A stretch of DNA of 64,000 nt from the NCBI GenBank assembly GCA_902619265.1, contig CACNDL010000001.1:124001-188000 (forward strand), in the 5' to 3' direction. Source of the stretch: an uncultured SAR86 cluster bacterium. GTDB taxonomy: Bacteria; Pseudomonadota; Gammaproteobacteria; Magnimaribacterales; TMED112. Shown piece after piece: positions 33,096-40,363 of the stretch; positions within the stretch are counted from its first letter, which is position 1, and each line of letters starts with the position of its first letter. The notes below the pieces were generated by a model. It was given only the letters and a program-made list of their open reading frames with translations, was not told the origin of the DNA and made no database searches. The translations under genes were made by a program, and so were the position numbers.

Positions 33096-34918
33096 TGTGT
33101 GGAATAGTTGGCGGCACTTCCGAGAGAAACATTTTACCAATACTGGTTGAGGGTTTAAGAAGGCTTGAATATCGAGGTTACGATTCTGCAGGCGTAGCAT
33201 TTAAAAAAAATGGAACAATCTCCATCACCAAAAACAAAGGGAGAGTAGAGCAGCTTGCTAAAAAACTTAACTTAAAAGAAAACCAAAGCAATTTAGGTAT
33301 AGCGCACACAAGATGGGCAACACATGGCATACCATCAGAAAAAAATGCTCACCCACACGCTAGTAAGAATATTTTTGTTGTACATAATGGAATTATAGAA
33401 AACCACAATGAACTAAAGGCTCAGCTTAAAGCAGAGGGCATTAGGTTTTCTACACAAACAGACACAGAAGTAATTGCACACTTGATTAAAATATATACAG
33501 AGAAAGGCCAAAGTTTTGAGAAAGCCGTATTCAACACTATAAAAAAACTCAAAGGTGCGTACGCACTTGGCATTCTTGATAAGAACGATCCAGAGCAAGT
33601 AATTGGCGTTAGAAATCAAAGCCCACTTGTACTTGGAAAGGGTTTTCAAGAAAACTTTATCGCTTCAGATGTTATGGCCCTGTCCCCTGTTACCAATAAA
33701 TTTGTTTATTTGGATGATGGACAAGTTGCACTACTCAACCACCATAAAACAGTAGTGAAAAATGCATCCAATCAGACTGTTAGGGTTAAGACTCATGAAG
33801 TAGACTCAAATGCCTATACCACCGACCTGCAGGGACACAACCATTTTATGGAAAAAGAAATTTTTGAACAGCCTGCTGCTGTTAAAGATTCGATTGAGGG
33901 CCGCTTAACTAAAAATGAAACGCAAGAAGGGATATTTGGGGCCGGTTTCGAAAATGCAGTAAAAGATATTACCAATATACAAATTGTTGCTTGTGGCACC
34001 AGCTTCCACTCAGCGAGAATATTCGAATTTTGGTCACACAAATTTCTAGGAATAAATTGTCGAGTTGATTACGGCAGCGAATACCAATACCAAGAACCCG
34101 TGAAAACCGATAAAACGCTTTTGGTTACTATTTCACAATCAGGCGAGACTGCAGACACGCTTTCTTCATTAAAATTTGCAAAAAAAACAGGCAACCCTAT
34201 CTCGCTTGCTATTTGCAATGTGGCAAACAGCTCTATCTGCCGAGAATCAGACTTTACACTCTTAACAAACGCAGGCCCAGAAATAGGTGTCGCTTCTACC
34301 AAGGCCTTCGTGACGCAATTAACAGCTTTAAACTTATTATTGCTTACCCTTATGAGGGTTCATGGTTGTCTACCAAGTGCACGAAAAAGAATTACCAAAG
34401 CCTTAAATGAATTACCCAAACATTTAGAAAAAACTCTCAAACAAACTGACGTGTATAAAAAAGTAGCTAAACAGCTCTTCAAAAAAAATAGCACTCTTTT
34501 TCTTGGTAGAGGGCTGTATTTTCCTATCGCCAGAGAAGGCGCTTTGAAACTAAAAGAGATCTCCTACATTCATGCTGAAGCTTATCCTGGTGGTGAGTTA
34601 AAGCATGGGCCTTTAGCTTTAATAGATAAAGATATGCCCGTGATTGCTTTAGTGCCTGACAATGAACATCTAGATAAAATTACTTCCAATATTGCAGAAG
34701 TTGCTGCAAGAAAAGGCAAGGTCTTTACTATTGGGCCACTAGGCAAAACGAAAATTACTAAAGAAGGTGGGCATATAAAGATCCCAAAAACACTAGACCT
34801 TTTGAATCCTATAATCTCTGTAGTTCCAATGCAGCTCATTGCTTATTACACAGCATTATTTAAAGGCACAGATGTTGATAAGCCTCGTAATTTAGCAAAG
34901 AGCGTTACGGTGGAATAG
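33095..34918 (+). CDS. glmS: Glutamine--fructose-6-phosphate aminotransferase
   Basis: Forms glucosamine-6-phosphate from fructose-6-phosphate and glutamine. 607 residues. The N-terminal nucleophile is Cys2 (MCGIVGG) with RLEYRGYDSAG and THGIPSEKNAHPH; two SIS domains follow (VACGTSFHSA, ISQSGETADTL, GRGLYFPIAREGALKLKEISY). The C-terminus is the conserved LAKSVTVE, the segment recognised by Tn7 TnsD in other bacteria. Accessory genes begin 71 bases downstream. Confidence 0.97.
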   Translation: MCGIVGGTSERNILPILVEGLRRLEYRGYDSAGVAFKKNGTISITKNKGRVEQLAKKLNLKENQSNLGIAHTRWATHGIPSEKNAHPHASKNIFVVHNGIIENHNELKAQLKAEGIRFSTQTDTEVIAHLIKIYTEKGQSFEKAVFNTIKKLKGAYALGILDKNDPEQVIGVRNQSPLVLGKGFQENFIASDVMALSPVTNKFVYLDDGQVALLNHHKTVVKNASNQTVRVKTHEVDSNAYTTDLQGHNHFMEKEIFEQPAAVKDSIEGRLTKNETQEGIFGAGFENAVKDITNIQIVACGTSFHSARIFEFWSHKFLGINCRVDYGSEYQYQEPVKTDKTLLVTISQSGETADTLSSLKFAKKTGNPISLAICNVANSSICRESDFTLLTNAGPEIGVASTKAFVTQLTALNLLLLTLMRVHGCLPSARKRITKALNELPKHLEKTLKQTDVYKKVAKQLFKKNSTLFLGRGLYFPIAREGALKLKEISYIHAEAYPGGELKHGPLALIDKDMPVIALVPDNEHLDKITSNIAEVAARKGKVFTIGPLGKTKITKEGGHIKIPKTLDLLNPIISVVPMQLIAYYTALFKGTDVDKPRNLAKSVTVE

Positions 34919-34989
34919 TTTCGTTTGCAGAATTAAAATTTAGATAATGGGTAAAGAAAATATAAACACATAACTTTAATGTCAAAATA
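34919..34989. other. glmS downstream junction (attTn7-equivalent position)
   Basis: A 71-base AT-rich gap between glmS and the first accessory gene. In many bacteria the end of glmS is the Tn7 attachment site and insertion occurs about 25 bases beyond the stop. I see no Tn7 end repeats, target duplication or tns genes nearby, so only the position is notable. No clear hairpin terminator is visible. Confidence 0.3.
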
Positions 34990-36069
34990 ATGATAAAGAT
35001 TAGATTTGTTCTCTTTATAACTCTGTTAATCAGTTTTCAGATTTTTTCAGGACAAAAATCTACAATCCAAGAAGTAATAGATAAAATTACTCAAAAACAT
35101 TTTGAAGATTCTCAAAACAAAGGTTTATCTATTGGCATAATAGACGGGGATTCTGTTCAATTCTTTTATTTTGGAGGGAAGCACATAAAGGAAATTAAAG
35201 ATGTTGGTCCTAATACATTGTTTGAGTTAGGTTCAATAACAAAACTTTATACTGTTCATGTGTTTAATGAGTTAGAAAAACTAGAGGTTATTAGTAGAAC
35301 GGATTTACTTTCGAAACATCTTCCAGTTGAAATATACGAAGGAAAAAAATGGAATAATCAGATTAGATTGGTTGATGTTATTACCCACACCTCGGGATTG
35401 CCCCCTTTTAGCAGTACTAGAGAATTGGAGGCGATTAAGGGATTTAATTCCGAAGACCCATATAAGGTTTTTGATTCCAATTTTATTCTCAATACACTTA
35501 AGGAACTCGATATAATTTCAAACTATGGCACTGTATCCTATTCCAATTTTGGATATGGAGTTATAGGTTATGTTATGCAAGAAGTAACTAGCACACCTTT
35601 TGAAAACCTGTTTGAAAATTTCATCAACATTGACTTAGGATTGACAAACACTTATCTGAAAATTCCAGAAGAACAATTTACAAACGTTGCTACACCACAC
35701 AAAGGAGATGAACAGGTACCACTAATTCAACTGTATAATCTTTCTCCTGCCGGAAGTGTAAAATCAACACTGCCTGATGTAATGAAGTTTTTAAAATACT
35801 ATTTAGATACTTATGACACTTCGCATCATACAAAATCTATTTTATCCGACCAGTATCCAAATGCTGATGGAATTGTTCCATTGGGATGGGGGACAATTAG
35901 AAAAAATAATATTGATATATTTTTTCATATTGGAGGAACATATGGAAGCAACAGCATAGTGTGTTTAATTCCGGAGAAAAAGATTGGAATATCAATTTTA
36001 TCTAACAATAAGTTAGATAATGGATTAAGCAATTATTTACTAGAGATAGTTGATTTTTACACGAAATAG
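34990..36069 (+). CDS. Serine hydrolase of the beta-lactamase / penicillin-binding family
   Basis: A 359-residue exported protein with a signal peptide (about 1-21, FVLFITLLISFQIFSG). Class C beta-lactamase-fold motifs are present: SITK (catalytic Ser and Lys, in LGSITKLYTVHVF), YSN in VSYSNFGYG, and HIGGTYG in place of the KTG/HxG box. Such proteins act as esterases, peptidases or beta-lactamases, and the substrate cannot be told from sequence. First gene of the accessory stretch. The style of the protein reminds me of Bacteroidetes homologues, an impression and not a result. Confidence 0.85.
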   Translation: MIKIRFVLFITLLISFQIFSGQKSTIQEVIDKITQKHFEDSQNKGLSIGIIDGDSVQFFYFGGKHIKEIKDVGPNTLFELGSITKLYTVHVFNELEKLEVISRTDLLSKHLPVEIYEGKKWNNQIRLVDVITHTSGLPPFSSTRELEAIKGFNSEDPYKVFDSNFILNTLKELDIISNYGTVSYSNFGYGVIGYVMQEVTSTPFENLFENFINIDLGLTNTYLKIPEEQFTNVATPHKGDEQVPLIQLYNLSPAGSVKSTLPDVMKFLKYYLDTYDTSHHTKSILSDQYPNADGIVPLGWGTIRKNNIDIFFHIGGTYGSNSIVCLIPEKKIGISILSNNKLDNGLSNYLLEIVDFYTK

Positions 36070-36160
36070 TTAAACAAAAAAACAGGGGAGTATTGAAATT
36101 TTTCTAAAGTTTTATGTCTTAAAAATAACTATAATCAACACATATTTAAATAAAAAAATT

Positions 36161-36535
36161 ATGAAAAACTTCTTTATAAACCTAACATTGATATTTTTTA
36201 TATCTAGTTGCACCTCTTTTAACTATCAATTTGATGATTCCCAAGAACAAGGTATAAAGATAGTTAATAATACAATCTCTCAAAAGACAATCTATCTTAG
36301 ATTTCTCATTCCCGGATTATCTGAAAAAGAATCTAGGAATTCAGGTACTAAACACACACTTTATCCTGGTCAATCAAAAGTATATTATCTGCCAGAAGAA
36401 ACTATGGTAGTTGCTACTGATGGACCTTACTGGGATAATCCCAACCCACAAAAACCTAATGAACGAGAAGTCCTTTATGTTGAAAAAGATATTATTTCAA
36501 AAGTAGATATAGACACACTTCTTTTCGCAAATTAA
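36161..36535 (+). CDS. Small lipoprotein of unknown function
   Basis: 124 residues with a type II signal peptide ending in the lipobox-like ISSC (Cys about 17), so probably a lipid-anchored envelope protein. The mature part is mostly beta-like and contains GPYWDNPNPQKPNEREVLYVEK. I recognise no domain. It is separated from the upstream hydrolase by 91 bases of AT-rich sequence and from the restriction-like gene by 40 bases holding one copy of a short repeat. Confidence 0.6.
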   Translation: MKNFFINLTLIFFISSCTSFNYQFDDSQEQGIKIVNNTISQKTIYLRFLIPGLSEKESRNSGTKHTLYPGQSKVYYLPEETMVVATDGPYWDNPNPQKPNEREVLYVEKDIISKVDIDTLLFAN

Positions 36536-36557
36536 ATGATTATAGGTTGGGTTAAAA

Positions 36558-36577
36558 ACACTCGGTTACTGTAGAAT
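36558..36577 (+). repeat. Short imperfect direct repeat, left copy
   Basis: ACACTCGGTTACTGTAGAAT ends at the start codon of the SRA-HNH gene. A second copy, ACACTCTGCTACTGTTGAAT, lies 1664 bases downstream just after that gene; 17 of 20 positions agree. Both are preceded by GTTG about 10 bases earlier. The pair therefore brackets exactly one gene. Confidence 0.5.
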
Positions 36578-38210
36578 GAAACCAAAATTTTCTACAATTA
36601 TTGATGAATTAAAAAAATACAAAAACACAAATGGAGACCTAAAGATTCCTCGGACGTATAAGGCAGATGGGTTTAATTTAGGTCACTGGTTACAATATAC
36701 AAGAGTATCAGTCATTAATAAAAAATCTCAATTAACTAAAGAACAAATAAATCAATTAAAGTCATTAGGCATAGATTTCTCTTTAAGGCGGAAGGCAGCA
36801 GTTACTCACAATGAAGAGGATTACCTTAATGCGTTTAAAAAATATTTTTACAGAGAGGGACACCTAAATATTCATAGAAAACATAAAGAAGATGGACTGA
36901 ACCTCGTGTATAAGAAAACACATTTCAAAAGAAAATATAAAGAACAACGCCTTTCAAAAGAGATTATTGAATTCTTTGAAAGTGTTCCTGGTTGGGAATG
37001 GGACTACATACACCCAGAAAAAATAACATTTGAAAAGGGAGTTGCCCTACTTAAAGAATATCAAAAAGAAAATGGACATTTACGAATATCTAGAAAGGAA
37101 ATAATAAATGGAATAAATTTAGCGTATTGGGCGGGAGGACAAAGAAAGAAATACAAAAAAGGGGAATTAGAAAACTTCAAAATAAATGAATTAGAAAGCA
37201 TCCCAAATTGGGAATGGAGTACAAAAAAATACACTGAATTTAGAGAGGGAAACTTTAAAACGGTTGAAAAAAACATGACTAACTATAAAGACTCGGACAA
37301 ATTTAAAAGAGTTCAAAAGAATAAGGAAGAATTAATCTTTGGACATATTGAAGGAGTTCAGGTTGGTCAGATTTTTGAATCAAGAAAAGAACTTTCAAAA
37401 TTTGGACTTCATGCACCTACTATGGCAGGCATTTGGGGAAGAGAGAACGAGGGTTCTTGTTCAATAGTTTTGTCTGGTGGTTACGAGGATGATATAGATA
37501 ATTTAGATTACATTCTTTATACAGGACAAGGCGGTCAGGATGCTCGCGGCAAACAAGTCTCTGACCAAGAGTTTTCGAGAAGAAATAAAGGACTTCAATT
37601 AAGTTGTGAATATGGTCTACCGGTGAGAGTTACTAGAGGACACCAAATTCAAAACGGACCTGAAAGCGGATACCGATATGATGGACTCTATTATGTGACC
37701 TCATACGAAAGAATTATTGGTAAAAGCGGTCACTATATTTGTAGATTTCATCTTGAAAGCGAATTATCTATTTCTGATTTAGAAAAAAAATTAGATGAGA
37801 ATTTGCCTGAGAACTACAAAACCGCCCATAGAACGGAAACAACCATCAATAAAATAAATCGAAATATAAAACTGAGAGAAAAAATTAAAGAAATTTACAG
37901 TCATAAATGCCAGATATGCAATGTCTATCTTAGAAAACCTCACGGTGCTATTGCTATTGGTGCTCACATTAAAGGTTTGGGGCAACCACACAATGGACCT
38001 GATACTTTAGGCAATATGTTGTGTTTGTGCCCAAACCATCATGATCAATTCGATGCGTTTGCGTTTTATATAGATCCAGAAACATTTACTATTAAGGGTC
38101 TTGAGGGGTATGAGGAAGTTAAGTTAACTATTTCAAAGAATCATAAAATAGATAAACAGTTCCTTGAGTATCACAAGGATCAGTATGAGAAAAAAACCAG
38201 TGAGATCTAA
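36576..38210 (+). CDS. HA-HA-HA-SRA(YDG)-HNH protein, putative modified-DNA-dependent restriction endonuclease
   Basis: 544 residues in five modules. Three helicase-associated (HA) repeats span about 8-70, 82-144 and 154-215, each reading roughly Y-GxLxIxRxxxxxGxNLxxW followed by a W/F-rich end (GWEWDY, NWEWST). An SRA/YDG domain covers about 254-395 (VGQIFESRKELSKFGLH, YTGQGGQDARGKQVSDQEF, GLPVRVTRGHQ), the fold that flips out 5-methyl- or hydroxymethylcytosine. A C-terminal HNH nuclease at about 437-500 has CQIC, GAHIKG and LCLCPNHHDQFD. SRA-HNH proteins are known modification-dependent endonucleases; the HA repeats suggest added DNA binding. It carries no helicase. Probable role: defence against phages with modified DNA. 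Function is inferred. Confidence 0.85.
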   Translation: MKPKFSTIIDELKKYKNTNGDLKIPRTYKADGFNLGHWLQYTRVSVINKKSQLTKEQINQLKSLGIDFSLRRKAAVTHNEEDYLNAFKKYFYREGHLNIHRKHKEDGLNLVYKKTHFKRKYKEQRLSKEIIEFFESVPGWEWDYIHPEKITFEKGVALLKEYQKENGHLRISRKEIINGINLAYWAGGQRKKYKKGELENFKINELESIPNWEWSTKKYTEFREGNFKTVEKNMTNYKDSDKFKRVQKNKEELIFGHIEGVQVGQIFESRKELSKFGLHAPTMAGIWGRENEGSCSIVLSGGYEDDIDNLDYILYTGQGGQDARGKQVSDQEFSRRNKGLQLSCEYGLPVRVTRGHQIQNGPESGYRYDGLYYVTSYERIIGKSGHYICRFHLESELSISDLEKKLDENLPENYKTAHRTETTINKINRNIKLREKIKEIYSHKCQICNVYLRKPHGAIAIGAHIKGLGQPHNGPDTLGNMLCLCPNHHDQFDAFAFYIDPETFTIKGLEGYEEVKLTISKNHKIDKQFLEYHKDQYEKKTSEI

Positions 38211-38221
38211 TGTTGCTACGG

Positions 38222-38241
38222 ACACTCTGCTACTGTTGAAT
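38222..38241 (+). repeat. Short imperfect direct repeat, right copy
   Basis: ACACTCTGCTACTGTTGAAT lies between the SRA-HNH stop and the next small gene and matches the copy at 36558-36577 in 17 of 20 positions. The intergenic spacers on the two sides are also similar in length (40 and 38 bases). It could be a duplicated promoter or leader, a recombination scar or a cassette boundary. Confidence 0.5.
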
Positions 38242-38248
38242 AAATTAA

Positions 38249-38635
38249 ATGAATAGAAAGTCTATTTATTACATTATTTTTGCTATTTCTTTTTTGCTTT
38301 TTTCTATAGTCCAGGATTACATAAGACCAAATTACGATGGTGCTAATGGAATAATAATTTATCTTCTTGGGGTTGCTCCAAATTTCTTACCAGGAATTGG
38401 ATTGCCTGCTCTGTTATATGTAGTAATTCCAGAAGTATCCAAACCTAATTCATCTTTATTTAAAAATCGACTCTATTGGTCAGTAGGAATCTCCATATCG
38501 GGATTAATTGCCAATGAGTTCATTACAATTTTTACACCTGGAAGAGGTGTCTTCGATTGGAATGATATTCTATGGACTATAATTGGAACAGGTTTGTTTA
38601 TATTGATACACAGAAAGTTAAGATTTGAGTCATGA
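38249..38635 (+). CDS. Small integral membrane protein, unknown
   Basis: 128 residues with about four hydrophobic segments: IYYIIFAISFLLFSIV, GIIIYLLGVAPNFLPGIGLPALLYV, WSVGISISGLIANEFI and DILWTIIGTGLFILIH. No recognisable family. ATG start without a visible Shine-Dalgarno. The stop overlaps the next ORF by 4 bases, suggesting co-translation with the following small genes. Confidence 0.6.
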   Translation: MNRKSIYYIIFAISFLLFSIVQDYIRPNYDGANGIIIYLLGVAPNFLPGIGLPALLYVVIPEVSKPNSSLFKNRLYWSVGISISGLIANEFITIFTPGRGVFDWNDILWTIIGTGLFILIHRKLRFES

Positions 38636-38826
38636 TTTGTATTAAAACAGAAATACCAAAAGAAATTTGTGAAATAGATGACGAGTTAAAAGCAATTTAT
38701 CATTCACGTGACACTGTTTGTATATGGGTCTTTAAATCTAGAGAAGATAGAAACAATTTTATGAACGAAACAGTTGGCATGAATAAAGAAGATAGAGAAA
38801 AATATTTTTCAGATAATTATGGATAA
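38632..38826 (+). CDS. Small soluble protein, unknown
   Basis: 64 residues, acidic and charged (KTEIPKEICEIDDELKAIYHS, NKEDREKYFSDNYG), with no membrane segment or signal peptide. It begins within the stop of the preceding membrane protein (4-base overlap) and its own stop overlaps the next 49-codon ORF by 8 bases. The two-sided overlap is the main evidence that it is real. Confidence 0.5.
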   Translation: MICIKTEIPKEICEIDDELKAIYHSRDTVCIWVFKSREDRNNFMNETVGMNKEDREKYFSDNYG

Positions 38827-38968
38827 AAAATCAAACAATACTGGAAATTGGATTGGTGTTGGTACAGCAATAGGCGCAGCAGTATTCGCTGCAACAAATG
38901 AACCAGTATGGATAGCGGTGGGTGTTGCAGTTGGTGCGGCGCTTAGTTCGCAAAAACCAGAAGACTAA
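38819..38968 (+). CDS. 49-residue glycine-zipper membrane peptide
   Basis: Absent from the ORF track. ATG at 38819, TAA at 38966-38968. The peptide begins MDKKSNNTGNWIGVGTAIGA and has two short hydrophobic stretches, IGVGTAIGAAVFAA and WIAVGVAVGAALSS, with repeated small-xxx-small (Gly/Ala) spacing typical of glycine-zipper membrane peptides. The end is polar (QKPED). It overlaps the previous gene by 8 bases. Similar tiny proteins are common in marine bacteria but have no known role. Confidence 0.55.
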   Translation: MDKKSNNTGNWIGVGTAIGAAVFAATNEPVWIAVGVAVGAALSSQKPED

Positions 38969-38989
38969 AATTAAATATAATTATCGATA

Positions 38990-39277
38990 ATGGAAATAAA
39001 TTGGGTAGTAGTTGGTTGGATTATTGACATGATCTTAAACGGGGTTGTGTGGCTGATCATCGCAGCAGTATCTTTGCCACTAATTGATATTGCAGATAAA
39101 TGGACAAGAAAAGCCCTTAAATCCATGGATAAAATTGATGTATGGATTAGAGAATTTGTCGAAAACTCATTTGAATGGGTTCTAAAGAAGAACCTTACAA
39201 TACTCTCAAGCATCGTATTATTAATTGTCTTGGGTGCCCTCTCTCAATTAGGAGTAATACCGAAGCTAATAACTTAA
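38990..39277 (+). CDS. Small two-helix membrane protein, unknown
   Basis: 95 residues with hydrophobic helices at about 5-33 (VVVGWIIDMILNGVVWLIIAAVSLPLI) and 69-90 (NLTILSSIVLLIVLGALSQLG), separated by an amphipathic basic segment (DKWTRKALKSMDKIDVWIREF). Shape alone resembles holin- or toxin-like membrane proteins but there is no family match. It follows the glycine-zipper ORF by 21 bases and is followed by a strong inverted repeat, probably the end of this transcription unit. Confidence 0.55.
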   Translation: MEINWVVVGWIIDMILNGVVWLIIAAVSLPLIDIADKWTRKALKSMDKIDVWIREFVENSFEWVLKKNLTILSSIVLLIVLGALSQLGVIPKLIT

Positions 39278-39280
39278 TAA

Positions 39281-39302
39281 AAAACTTGTTGATACAAGTT
39301 TT
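39281..39302 (+). terminator. Perfect 9-base inverted repeat, possible terminator
   Basis: AAAACTTGT-TGAT-ACAAGTTTT forms a perfect 9-bp stem with a 4-base loop, starting 3 bases after the stop of the preceding gene. The stem itself ends in TTTT. The stem is AT-rich and no longer U-tract follows, so termination would be weak. Its A-tract/T-tract symmetry could make it act in both directions, though the reverse side has no gene to end. Confidence 0.5.
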
Positions 39303-39357
39303 GGTTATATATAAAAGTTAAGAGTGATATGCACGTTCAAATATTGGATGAGTTATA

Positions 39358-39462
39358 ATGATTGAAATATTTTTTTGGAGTTTAGTAGCAGTGACATGGG
39401 CAGCAGTTGGCATGCATGTCGCCAAAGAATTTATTCGATCAAAGTGGATTAGAGATGAGTGA
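39358..39462 (+). CDS. 34-residue single-helix membrane peptide
   Basis: Not in the ORF track. ATG 39358 to TGA 39460-39462: begins MIEIFFWSLVAVTWAAVGMH and ends in a basic tail (KEFIRSKWIRDE). One hydrophobic helix with positive residues after it, so the N-terminus probably faces outward. Its stop overlaps the start of the next gene (ATGAGTGA, 8 bases), indicating coupled translation and supporting reality. No family recognised. Confidence 0.5.
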   Translation: MIEIFFWSLVAVTWAAVGMHVAKEFIRSKWIRDE

Positions 39463-39865
39463 ACCTAAAATGAAAAAACCCAGCCTTTTTCGAACAGCAG
39501 TCATGGGTATTGTTTACGCCTGGAGGCGTGTGATGGATGTGAAGTATAACCCACTCAAATACGTGCCTGATCCCAGCTTGCAAGCATACTTTATGTTGGT
39601 CTTATTTATTGCATGGAGTCTTTTCTTTGGCGTACTAGCAGTAAATTATCTTGGCTTCTTTGATTACAATGTAGTTGTCAGCATAATAGTCCACACTTTG
39701 GTGCTTATGCCTTTAGCTTTTACTAATGCAATTTTTGTTGATGCAGAAAGGGATGGTGCAAAATGGTTAAAAGAATGGAAAGAAGAACAATCAAGATACA
39801 AAATCGTTGCAAATAGGCTCAAAGCGAAAAACTTTGTATTGTGGAATCCATTTAAAAAGGTGTGA
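39455..39865 (+). CDS. Small membrane protein with two helices, unknown
   Basis: I start at ATG 39455 (MSEPKMKKPSLFRTAVMGIVYAWRR); the ORF track begins 16 codons upstream, inside the 34-residue peptide. 136 residues: two helices at about 50-70 (YFMLVLFIAWSLFFGVLAV) and 78-103 (VVVSIIVHTLVLMPLAFTNAIF), with a long basic C-terminal part (KWLKEWKEEQSRYKIVANRLK). Coupled to the peptide by the 8-base overlap; the pair may work together. Confidence 0.6.
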   Translation: MSEPKMKKPSLFRTAVMGIVYAWRRVMDVKYNPLKYVPDPSLQAYFMLVLFIAWSLFFGVLAVNYLGFFDYNVVVSIIVHTLVLMPLAFTNAIFVDAERDGAKWLKEWKEEQSRYKIVANRLKAKNFVLWNPFKKV

Positions 39866-39902
39866 GTGTCTAAGCTTTGTTCAGTCTCATACAAACAATA
39901 AA

Positions 39903-40358
39903 ATGAAAAAAACACTTCTAGTCTTCTTAGTAATATTTTTACAAAACATCTGGGCTGAATCTGAGCTCGATGCTTTAATAGACGGCCTTCATCAGGACGC
40001 CCATGAAGGAAATTTTCAAACTTACTTTGATCGCTATAGCGTCGATGCCATTTTTTTAGGTACAGATAAAACAGAGCGCTGGACGGTAGAAGAGTTTAAA
40101 GCTTACGCTGAACCAGCATTTGCAGACGGCAATGGATGGACCTATGAAGTGGTGGAGCGTAATTGGGAAGGCAGTGGTAGCACACGTTGGTTTGATGAAA
40201 TTTTATTCAATGAAAAGTTAGGCCATTGTCGTGGGACTGGTGTTGTGCAATTGATGGACGGCGAGTGGAAAATAGCTCACTATGCTCTCACGATGCTGGT
40301 GCCAAATGCAATAGCTGCAGAAGTGGGCTCCCAGACCCAAGAAGCTGATAAACTTTAA
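39903..40358 (+). CDS. Exported SnoaL/NTF2-like domain protein
   Basis: I start at ATG 39903, which gives a signal peptide (MKKTLLVFLVIFLQNIWA); the ORF track starts 32 codons earlier. 151 residues. The mature part matches the NTF2-like cone fold: LDALIDGLHQDAHEGNFQTYFDRYSVDAIFLGTD, then ERWTVEEFKAYAEP and MDGEWKIAHYALTMLVPN. Proteins like this (DUF4440/SnoaL_3 type) have varied or unknown functions. It precedes the SBP56-like lipoprotein by 5 bases. Confidence 0.75.
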   Translation: MKKTLLVFLVIFLQNIWAESELDALIDGLHQDAHEGNFQTYFDRYSVDAIFLGTDKTERWTVEEFKAYAEPAFADGNGWTYEVVERNWEGSGSTRWFDEILFNEKLGHCRGTGVVQLMDGEWKIAHYALTMLVPNAIAAEVGSQTQEADKL

Positions 40359-40363
40359 TTTAT

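Noticed and set aside
36541-36575. Integron attC site (GTTGGGT matches the GTTRRRY core)
   Set aside because: No matching RYYYAAC partner at the right distance and no foldable attC-like inverted repeats; the 7-base match is weak. The direct repeat is reported instead.
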